From an uncultured Saprospiraceae bacterium (GTDB lineage: Bacteria > Bacteroidota > Bacteroidia > Chitinophagales > Saprospiraceae), in NCBI GenBank assembly GCA_937973565.1, contig CALJKQ010000237.1, positions 1 through 13,196 of the forward strand: 13,196 nt of DNA, read 5' to 3'. The position numbers and the translations under genes are program-made. Within the stretch, counting starts at the first letter, position 1. Every line of letters begins with the position of its first letter. The notes under the pieces were generated by a model, which was not told the DNA's origin, ran no database searches, and saw only the letters and a program-made list of their open reading frames with translations. Below, one piece after another: positions 7,359 to 13,196 of the stretch.

Positions 7359-8167
7359 TGAAGACCTTGATTAAACTGGAGTGGCTTAAATTCAGAAAAA
7401 ACAGTGTAGTAATTGCGTTGGCTGCCATTTTTGTGTTGCTATTCCCATTTATTATTCTCACTGGCAAGAAGGTTTTTAGCAATGTGCCCCCACCCATGCC
7501 GGGAAGCATCACATTTTATGAATTTCCCACTGTATGGGATTATCAGGGCTATGTAGGAAACTGGTTTGTTTCTTTTTGTCTGGGATTTATGATGGTTTAC
7601 ATGGTAACCTCTGAAGTATCCAACAGAACCCAAAGGCAGTCAATTATCAATGGACTTACCCGAAAAGAGTATTGGTTTTCCAAAATAACCATCCTTATTT
7701 CTCTTTCTGCGGTTGCAACATTGATGTACATACTGTCCTCACTGATCTTAGGTGTGATACATACCGATGGCTATGATTTTGAAATTATTTGGGACAATAA
7801 TATGGCCATACCCAGATTTTTTATGATGTGTCTGGGCTATTTGACCTTTGCTTTTTTTATTGCAGTATGGATTCGTAAAGGCACATTGGCAATTTTGAGT
7901 TATTTTTCTTACATCATGTTTGTAGAGCCAGTGATCAGAGCAATACATCTCAACTATTTCAGAGATCGTTCTACCTTGTTTTACCCCATGAATGTCATAG
8001 AAGATTTGATGCCCAATCCCTTTTTTAAATTGCCCGATGTGTGGATTGAAAAAGAATGGGGTTTCAAAATTTTATTGTCCAATTATGAAGCAATGGGTAT
8101 ATCAGCCTTATACATAGCGGTCTTTGTAGCTCTATCATGGTGGCTGTTCATGAAAAAGGATATATAA
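7355..8167 (+). CDS. ABC-2 type exporter permease
   Basis: 270-residue inner-membrane subunit partnering the ATPase upstream. Six membrane segments lie near 18-36, 69-87, 111-134, 154-172, 177-193 and 247-265. The cytosolic loop between helices 2 and 3, EVSNRTQRQSIINGLTRKEY (87-106), is the coupling-helix region characteristic of ABC-2 permeases, with the family-like E...R..RQ.I..G..R pattern. A long loop (about 194-245) precedes the last helix. Two adjacent ATG codons at 7355 and 7358 are possible starts; the first gives the ATGA overlap with the ATPase stop. Nothing in the sequence reveals the substrate. Confidence 0.88.
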   Translation: MMKTLIKLEWLKFRKNSVVIALAAIFVLLFPFIILTGKKVFSNVPPPMPGSITFYEFPTVWDYQGYVGNWFVSFCLGFMMVYMVTSEVSNRTQRQSIINGLTRKEYWFSKITILISLSAVATLMYILSSLILGVIHTDGYDFEIIWDNNMAIPRFFMMCLGYLTFAFFIAVWIRKGTLAILSYFSYIMFVEPVIRAIHLNYFRDRSTLFYPMNVIEDLMPNPFFKLPDVWIEKEWGFKILLSNYEAMGISALYIAVFVALSWWLFMKKDI

Positions 8168-8224
8168 AAGCCCAACTTTGAAAGAGATATTTTATGTCCA
8201 CACTTTCTTACTTTTAAGTCAAAA

Positions 8225-9925
8225 ATGAAAAGCTGCAGGATCATATACCTTTTTGTACTACTCATTTTTGGGTGTAAAAAAAGTCCATCTCCATTTGTTC
8301 CGGAAACACCTGTAAAATCTTCCATTGCAACCAATGGCATGGTTGTTTCAGCACATCCATTAGCAACAGCAGTGGGTGTTTCGATTCTTAAGCAGGGAGG
8401 AAATGCCGTTGATGCTGCCATCGCCGTACAATTTGCGTTGGCCGTTTGTTATCCTGTTGCCGGGAACCTGGGTGGGGGTGGATTTATGGTGGTGAGAACC
8501 TCCGATGGAAAAGTGGATGCTTTGGATTATAGAGAAGTAGCTCCTGCATCATCCCATAGAGACATGTACCTGGATTCATTGGGAAATGCATTGACCGATC
8601 TGAGCCAAAACGGACATTTGGCAGCCGGAGTTCCCGGTACCGTTGCCGGCCTCGCAGCGTCTTTTAAAAAATACAGCCAATTGAAAAACTGGCAGCTTCT
8701 GGTTCAGCCCGCAATTGATATGGCGTGGTATGGTATCGCTTTGACGGAAAGGGAAGCCAAGAACCTGAATGAGCAACGAGCATTATTCGATAAGGTAAAT
8801 ACACAGCCCTCTGCCTTTGTTTCCCGCAATTGGAAAGAAGGAGATATTCTGATTCAATCGGATTTGGCTGAAACCCTGGAAAGAATCAAAGGTCAGGGCC
8901 GCGATGGTTTTTATAAAGGCATTACAGCCCAAAAAATGGTTGAGGAAATGGAAAGAGGCAAGGGTATTATCACACTATCTGATCTTTCCAGGTATGAAGC
9001 TAAATGGAGAATACCTCTATCCACGACATACAGAGGATATAAGATTCATTCAATGCCGCCTCCTTCCAGTGGAGGTGTTGCCCTCATTCAGTTGCTAAAA
9101 TCTGTTGAGCCATTTTCATTGTCTGAAATGCCGTACCATGGTGATGAAATGGTGCATCTGATGGCAGAATCTGAGAGAAGAGTATATGCTGACAGGGCTT
9201 CTTATTTGGGAGATGCTGACTTTTTTCCGGTGCCTGTTCGCGAATTGACAGATTCACAATATATAGCCTCAAGAATGAAGGATTTTGATACTCTGATGGC
9301 CACTCCATCTTCTGCAGTAAAGGCAGGAGATATAGTCAATGAACACGAGCAGACCACCCACATCAGCATTGTGGACAAGGATGGAAATGCGGTGGCAGTA
9401 ACGACTACACTCAATGGAGCCTATGGATCTTCCGTAGTGGTGGGTGGAGCAGGTTTTTTACTCAATAATGAAATGGATGATTTTTCGATAAAGCCCGGTG
9501 TTGCCAATTTATATGGACTAATTGGTGCCGAAGCCAATAAGATTGAACCAGGGAAACGCATGTTGTCGTCTATGACTCCAACCATTGTGGAAAAAAACAA
9601 AAGCCTCTTTATGGTAGTGGGCACCCCCGGAGGATCCACGATCATCACCAGCGTTTTTCAGGCATTGGTCAATGTGATAGACTATGGCATGGATGCAGCC
9701 ACTGCCGTTGCCAAGCCCAGGTTTCATCACCAATGGAAACCCGATAGCATTATGGTTGAAAGGGGAGGGTTGGATTCAACGGTAATGATAAACCTTAAAC
9801 AAAAAGGCCATAAATTCAAAGAACGAAAGCCTTTTGGCAGGGTAGAAGCTATCATCGTGCTTCCAAATGGTCAGCTGCAAGGAGGAGCTGACCCCAGAGG
9901 TGATGACCATGCCATGGGTTATTAA
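8225..9925 (+). CDS. ggt: Gamma-glutamyltransferase/glutathione hydrolase, lipoprotein form
   Basis: Removes the gamma-glutamyl group from glutathione and related compounds outside the cytoplasm, by hydrolysis or transfer. The precursor (566 residues) self-cleaves before a threonine. Here that is Thr377 in EQTTHISIVDKDGNAVAVTT (374-393 region), giving a large subunit and a 190-residue small subunit, normal for the family. Other expected residues are present: Arg103 in DYREVAP for the gamma-glutamyl carboxylate, NNEMDDF (414-420), MLSSMTPTIV (446-455) and GTPGGSTI (467-474). A lid loop with Tyr430 (NLYGLIGAEANK) is kept, as in the E. coli enzyme and unlike the lidless Bacillus type. The N-terminus is a lipoprotein signal ending IFGC, with Cys17 as the lipidation site. 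It is transcribed alone, 57 bp after the permease gene, and converges on the phosphatase gene. Confidence 0.94.
   Translation: MKSCRIIYLFVLLIFGCKKSPSPFVPETPVKSSIATNGMVVSAHPLATAVGVSILKQGGNAVDAAIAVQFALAVCYPVAGNLGGGGFMVVRTSDGKVDALDYREVAPASSHRDMYLDSLGNALTDLSQNGHLAAGVPGTVAGLAASFKKYSQLKNWQLLVQPAIDMAWYGIALTEREAKNLNEQRALFDKVNTQPSAFVSRNWKEGDILIQSDLAETLERIKGQGRDGFYKGITAQKMVEEMERGKGIITLSDLSRYEAKWRIPLSTTYRGYKIHSMPPPSSGGVALIQLLKSVEPFSLSEMPYHGDEMVHLMAESERRVYADRASYLGDADFFPVPVRELTDSQYIASRMKDFDTLMATPSSAVKAGDIVNEHEQTTHISIVDKDGNAVAVTTTLNGAYGSSVVVGGAGFLLNNEMDDFSIKPGVANLYGLIGAEANKIEPGKRMLSSMTPTIVEKNKSLFMVVGTPGGSTIITSVFQALVNVIDYGMDAATAVAKPRFHHQWKPDSIMVERGGLDSTVMINLKQKGHKFKERKPFGRVEAIIVLPNGQLQGGADPRGDDHAMGY
9922..9925. 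other. TTAA shared by two convergent stop codons
   Basis: The plus-strand ggt stop TAA is 9923-9925 and the minus-strand phosphatase stop TAA is 9924-9922, so the palindrome TTAA serves both genes. There is no intergenic space, and any terminator must lie inside the opposing coding sequence. I saw no strong hairpin next to it. Confidence 0.9.
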
Positions 9926-10512
9926 TATTTCAATTCATAAACCTGGCGAGTACTGTCCTTTTTTTGTACCACGATGTAGAAATTTTCATAATCGTTGTCA
10001 TCGATGGTTTTATTGAAATGCGTTTTTCCCAGCAAAAAATTGGCTAAAGGAGGGATGGTGTTGGAATGCCCGACTATAAGTACTCTCGAGATTGCCGGTG
10101 AGTTTTGAACCTCCGTAAAAGTTTCCTTCATATTGGAAGTGGTATAAATATTGTTGACAAGACCTTTGTATTGCGTAATGCTGTCTACAGTCATCATGGT
10201 GCGGGAAGTCAGGGTTGTGTAAACCGCGTCCAGCCAGGATTGGCGCATGAGTTTGGTAAGTTTAGCAGCTCTTTCAATGCCTTTTTGATTCAGAGGTGGA
10301 TCTGTTTTTTGGGTATCCTTTTCGGCATGTCTGATTAGAAAATAAACCTTTAACAGACTGTCACCCAAGGATATTTTACTTCCATCTTCAAAATGAACTT
10401 CATTTTTTTTGATAAATGCGATTTTCTGAGATTTTGTTGTTTCCTGCTGACAGGAAATAATGATGACACAAAAAAGTACAAAAAAAAGCTTTGAAAGGGT
10501 TCTCAGTAACAT
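9922..10512 (-). CDS. Lipoprotein histidine phosphatase (phosphoglycerate-mutase-like)
   Basis: Member of the histidine phosphatase superfamily, 196 residues. The RHG-type motif is FLIRHAEK (58-65), with His62 the expected phosphorylated residue. Arg61, Arg104 in TSRTMM, and His149 in VGHSNTIPPL supply the rest of the phosphate pocket. The N-terminus is a lipoprotein signal ending IISC (Cys21), so the enzyme should be membrane-anchored in the envelope rather than cytosolic like glycolytic mutases. The substrate is not evident; sugar phosphates, nucleotides or phosphopeptides are all possible. It begins 10 bp after the lysA stop and is probably co-transcribed with it, although a functional link to lysine or peptidoglycan synthesis is only inference. 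Confidence 0.88.
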   Translation of the reverse strand: MLLRTLSKLFFVLFCVIIISCQQETTKSQKIAFIKKNEVHFEDGSKISLGDSLLKVYFLIRHAEKDTQKTDPPLNQKGIERAAKLTKLMRQSWLDAVYTTLTSRTMMTVDSITQYKGLVNNIYTTSNMKETFTEVQNSPAISRVLIVGHSNTIPPLANFLLGKTHFNKTIDDNDYENFYIVVQKKDSTRQVYELKY

Positions 10513-10522
10513 GGTTGCGAAT

Positions 10523-11758
10523 TTATAGGTCTATTTCTATTTGATTGCGAAGCAAATCATCCATTGTTTCTCTTTTTCGGATGAGATAATCGACACCATC
10601 GAGGATAAAAACTTCTGCCGGTCTGAATCTCGAATTGTAGTTGGAAGCCATGGCATAACAATAGGCTCCTGCATTGTAAAAAGCCAGAATGTCCCCTTCG
10701 TTGACTTCGTGAAGGCGGCGTTCAGAACCAAAGGTATCTGTTTCACAAATATATCCCACAACAGTGTAAATTCTTTCCCTTCCGCTGGTCTTGGAAATAT
10801 TGACAATCTTGTGGTAAGCATTATAAAACATGGGTCTTATCAGGTGGTTGAGGCCTGAATCTACCCCGGCAAATACTGTACTGGTGGTCTGTTTAACCAC
10901 ATTGACCTTCACCAGAAAAGTTCCCGCCTCACTTACCATGTATTTGCCGGGCTCAAACATCAACATGACGTCTTTGCCGTATTCTGCACAAAAAGCATTA
11001 AATCTTGCTGATATTTTCTCTCCCAGATCTTCTATGTCAGTCTGGATGCCATCATCTTTGTACGGCACTTTAAAGCCGGATCCAAAATCTATGTAATCGA
11101 GGTCTGGAAATGAAGCAGCTGCATTGAGAAGGATTTCAGCCCCCAACAAAAACACTTCTGCATCCAGGATGTCGCTGCCGGTGTGCATGTGCAGACCTTC
11201 AATTTTGAGCCCGGTTGCTTTTACAATTCTCAAAAGGTGAGGCAACTGGTGAATGGAAATTCCAAATTTTGAATCAATGTGACCAACCGATATTTTATCA
11301 TTACCGCCTGCCAAAATATGGGGGTTGACTCTTATACAAACAGGATAGTTGCCATGGTATAAGGTGCCAAATTGTTCGAGGATCGAAAGATTGTCGATAT
11401 TGATGCGAACACCCAAACTGACGGCATCATTTATTTCTTCTATGCCCACGCAATTGGGAGTGTAAATGATGTCCTGAGGTTCAAAACCTGCCACCAGTCC
11501 CAATCTTACTTCCTGTATAGATACCGTATCAAGTCCCGCACCCAACGATTTCATGTATTTTAATATAGAAATGTTGGTAAGCGCTTTACAAGCATAGTTA
11601 ATTTTGAATCGAGGTACATTAAAGGCTTTAACCATCTTTTGGTACTTACCTTTAATTATATCTGCCTCATAGACATAAAGGGGCGCACCATATTTGGCAA
11701 CAAGCTGTAGCGGATCAATGCCTCCTGACATTACATACCGATCCTGATCCAAAATCAT
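10523..11758 (-). CDS. lysA: Diaminopimelate decarboxylase
   Basis: PLP enzyme that decarboxylates meso-diaminopimelate to L-lysine, the last step of lysine synthesis, in the cytosol. It has 411 residues, near the usual length. The N-terminal alanine-racemase-like barrel carries the PLP lysine in NYACKALTN (Lys58), HMHTGSDI for phosphate contact, and DFGSGFKVPY where most LysA proteins have a GGG loop. MFEPGKYMV replaces the common EPGR motif with Lys. The C-terminal domain has CETDTF, with the substrate-binding Cys and Asp, and GAYCYAMASNYNSRFRPAEV. These changes fit the Bacteroidota branch of LysA. Carboxynorspermidine decarboxylase, a related family, lacks this overall pattern. The ATG at 11758 follows a leader of about 22 nt from the -7 element. 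No lysine riboswitch is seen. Confidence 0.93.
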   Translation of the reverse strand: MILDQDRYVMSGGIDPLQLVAKYGAPLYVYEADIIKGKYQKMVKAFNVPRFKINYACKALTNISILKYMKSLGAGLDTVSIQEVRLGLVAGFEPQDIIYTPNCVGIEEINDAVSLGVRINIDNLSILEQFGTLYHGNYPVCIRVNPHILAGGNDKISVGHIDSKFGISIHQLPHLLRIVKATGLKIEGLHMHTGSDILDAEVFLLGAEILLNAAASFPDLDYIDFGSGFKVPYKDDGIQTDIEDLGEKISARFNAFCAEYGKDVMLMFEPGKYMVSEAGTFLVKVNVVKQTTSTVFAGVDSGLNHLIRPMFYNAYHKIVNISKTSGRERIYTVVGYICETDTFGSERRLHEVNEGDILAFYNAGAYCYAMASNYNSRFRPAEVFILDGVDYLIRKRETMDDLLRNQIEIDL

Positions 11759-11786
11759 ATTTCTTTAATTTTATTTTGTAATGCTG

Positions 11787-11794
11787 CAAATATA
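11787..11794 (-). promoter_or_regulatory. Bacteroidota -7 element for the lysA operon
   Basis: The minus strand reads TATATTTGC, the commonest form of TAnnTTTG, 28 bp before the lysA ATG. No clear TTTG lies 17-21 bp upstream. It shares 11 of 12 bases with the element before the secreted-protein gene at the left end. Confidence 0.55.
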
Positions 11795-11893
11795 GTGGCT
11801 ATTGCCGAATATTTTATGGTTTTTTGTCAAATTACCTCCTTCTAATTTGTATGTTTTCAAAAGTAGGAGCTAATCTATTTGCTAAAATATAAG

Positions 11894-11901
11894 TATCTTT
11901 G
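11894..11901 (+). promoter_or_regulatory. Bacteroidota -7 element for the 11920 gene pair
   Basis: TATCTTTG is a perfect TAnnTTTG ending 18 bp before the ATG at 11920. The nearest upstream TTTG (11878-11881) is only 12 bp away, too close for a normal -33 box. The divergent lysA element lies about 100 bp to the left in the same 161-bp gap. Confidence 0.5.
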
Positions 11902-11919
11902 TGAAAATTCCATTTTACC

Positions 11920-12624
11920 ATGAAGGCAGCGTTGTGTTCAATTTTTTTGCTTGTTTCTATTGTTGGCTCCGGCCAGGATTTTCTTGATGGCAACTTCAAT
12001 TTTTCATCCTCAAAAATCAGCTACCTGACCTTGACAAACGGCAGTGAGGTCAAGGGTTACATTGATGATATTGACAGAAAAAAAGGATTGATTGAAAAGA
12101 TAGTAATCAAAGATTCTTTGGGAAAAAAAATGGAGTTTTTACCGCAAGATATCCACCATATGTACATTGCACCAAGCAAGTGGGATAAGTTTGCCAAAGG
12201 TGTTGACAAAATGAACGATTTCACACAGTGGGATAAAGACAATAAAGTCAATTTGGCACACATAAAAGAAGGGTATGCTTTGTTCGAATACTCAGAAGTA
12301 ATGATTAAAAAGGAAAAAAAATCACTCTTACTTCAATTGATAAACCCGGGCTTTTCCAACAAGATTAAGGTGTTTTTTGACCCTCAAGCCAAAGAAAGTG
12401 CATCGGTGGGCATTGGTGGCTTCAATGTAGCCGGAGGACAAGCAAAATCATACTATGTAAAAGTGGGTGATGAGGTGGCCTACAAACTGGAGAAGAAGCA
12501 TTATGAAGAAAAGTTTCCTTCTCTTTTCGGAGATTGCAAGGCCATCCATAAGGCTTTTCCGGAAGAAATAGATTGGGATGATTTTTCTAAGCATGTGTAC
12601 ATTCATGCTACAGAATGTGAATAA
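11920..12624 (+). CDS. Secreted protein of unknown function
   Basis: I do not recognise a family. The 234-residue product has a signal peptide (MKAALCSIFLLVSIVGSG, cleavage near 18). After it comes a beta-rich stretch, ISYLTLTNGSEVKGYIDDID (33-52), of the kind seen in many uncharacterised Bacteroidota envelope proteins, in which a short sheet ends with a site describing interaction positions (here FLPQDIHHMYIAP, 73-85). The middle is charged and helical (about 86-135), and a glycine-rich segment VGIGGFNVAGGQ (163-174) sits before the C-terminus. Two cysteines remain after cleavage, at 206 and 233. It lies 18 bp upstream of a PAP2 phosphatase gene on the same strand and is probably in an operon with it. 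No function is inferred. Confidence 0.75.
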   Translation: MKAALCSIFLLVSIVGSGQDFLDGNFNFSSSKISYLTLTNGSEVKGYIDDIDRKKGLIEKIVIKDSLGKKMEFLPQDIHHMYIAPSKWDKFAKGVDKMNDFTQWDKDNKVNLAHIKEGYALFEYSEVMIKKEKKSLLLQLINPGFSNKIKVFFDPQAKESASVGIGGFNVAGGQAKSYYVKVGDEVAYKLEKKHYEEKFPSLFGDCKAIHKAFPEEIDWDDFSKHVYIHATECE

Positions 12625-12642
12625 TTATTCATTCATAAAATA

Positions 12643-13196
12643 ATGGATTTAATATTGCAGGCAGACTATGTTCTGTTTCATTGGATCAATACTACACTTT
12701 CCAATCCTTTTTTTGATTTTTGGCTCACCTGGATGAGGAATGAGTGGATTTGGTTTCCCCTGTATATTTTCATCATCACCTTTTTCATATATAATTATGG
12801 AAAGAATGCCTATTGGCTGATTTTATTTTGTTTTTTAACAGTGGGTACATCAGATACTGTGAGCAGTCATCTGATAAAAAAGACGGTAAAAAGAGAAAGG
12901 CCATGCAGAAACGAGGCTGTGGTAAGCCCGATGGTGAGAATTCGTTGTGGAAGCGGATATAGCTTTACTTCTTCACATGCCACCAATCATTTTGCAGTGG
13001 CAATATTTTTGGTATTTACATTGGGTAGGGTTGTTAAAAAAATCAAATGGCCACTGATTGCCTGGGCAGCCATTATCGGATTTTCCCAAATTTATGTCGG
13101 CGTCCATTTTCCGATCGATGTTTTGGTTGGCTCTTGTTTGGGGGTTTTAATTGGCCTGTTTTGGTCTAAAATTTTTATGAAGTATTACGGTGAAAT
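12643..13196 (+). CDS. PAP2-family membrane phosphatase, runs off the window
   Basis: Integral membrane lipid-phosphate phosphatase, 184 residues present and open at the right edge. The likely substrate is a prenyl pyrophosphate or lipid A/phospholipid phosphate, not specified by sequence. The three PAP2 motifs are readable: C1 as K79-x6-RP (KKTVKRERP), C2 as TSSH (109-112, usual PSGH) and C3 as S148-Q149-x5-H155-x3-D159. His112 and His155 are the expected acid and nucleophile. The C3 motif normally starts Ser-Arg; here codon CAA gives Gln149. C2 variants like TSSHA are common in Bacteroidota. Membrane helices lie near 37-51, 57-75, 115-128, 137-149 and 157-175. It starts 18 bp after the upstream gene, with no Shine-Dalgarno sequence, and continues beyond 13196. 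Confidence 0.88.
   Translation, partial: MDLILQADYVLFHWINTTLSNPFFDFWLTWMRNEWIWFPLYIFIITFFIYNYGKNAYWLILFCFLTVGTSDTVSSHLIKKTVKRERPCRNEAVVSPMVRIRCGSGYSFTSSHATNHFAVAIFLVFTLGRVVKKIKWPLIAWAAIIGFSQIYVGVHFPIDVLVGSCLGVLIGLFWSKIFMKYYGE

Noticed and set aside
8177..8216. TTTG at 8177 and TACTTTTA at 8209 as a promoter for ggt
   Set aside because: The spacer is 28 bp, the last base of the -7 box is wrong, and the leader would be nearly absent.
8904..9098. Overlapping frames inside ggt and other genes as extra small genes
   Set aside because: They lie entirely within well-supported genes in other frames, and their translations lack signal peptides, motifs or plausible composition.
11759..11919. Lysine riboswitch upstream of lysA
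   Set aside because: The 161-bp gap is largely filled by two outward promoters. The lysA leader is only about 22 nt, too short for a riboswitch.
42..13196. Mobile element, prophage, CRISPR or defence island
   Set aside because: No transposase, integrase, repeat array or inverted terminal repeat was seen, and all recognised genes are core metabolic or envelope genes.

Overview
The window reads as a chromosomal stretch from a member of the Bacteroidota. The reasons are moderately AT-rich DNA, almost no Shine-Dalgarno-like sequence before starts, four TAnnTTTG-type -7 promoter elements placed just upstream of divergent genes, a SpoIIM/DUF4129/DUF4350 gene set in the order familiar from this phylum, and Bacteroidota-like variants of LysA and PAP2. 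A Saprospiria- or Chitinophagia-like lineage is a guess. There is no tRNA, rRNA, CRISPR array, insertion sequence or phage gene. The longest gaps are 138 bp and 161 bp, so it is compact ordinary chromosome.

The left edge is not genomic. Bases 1-8 match the Illumina TruSeq HT i5 index D505 and bases 9-41 match the TruSeq Read 1 adapter. Genomic sequence begins at about base 42, so the first gene, a secreted protein on the minus strand, has lost its C-terminus, and its apparent last six residues and stop codon come from the adapter.

Region 1673-6317 is a tightly overlapping five-gene plus-strand operon: a SpoIIM/DUF95 membrane protein (TTG start), a six-helix membrane protein, a DUF4129 protein, a DUF4350 protein, then mqnD of the futalosine route to menaquinone. 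The first four are the membrane part of an island that normally also carries a MoxR AAA+ ATPase and a DUF58 protein. Here mqnD follows directly and no MoxR or DUF58 gene is in the window. This is the most system-like locus present.

Region 6456-8167 encodes an ABC-2 exporter (ATPase plus permease, coupled by an ATGA overlap). A lipoprotein gamma-glutamyltransferase (8225-9925) follows and converges with a two-gene minus-strand operon, lysA then a lipoprotein histidine phosphatase (11758 down to 9922). The two convergent genes share a TTAA in which both stop codons lie. A 161-bp divergent promoter region separates lysA from a plus-strand pair: an unrecognised secreted protein (11920-12624) and a PAP2 phosphatase (12643 to the window end, incomplete).

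I did not find a convincing undescribed system. The best leads are the SpoIIM/DUF4129/DUF4350 module lacking its usual ATPase and joined to mqnD, the Arg-to-Gln change in the PAP2 active-site motif, and the sequencing artefact, which matters most for anyone using this record.
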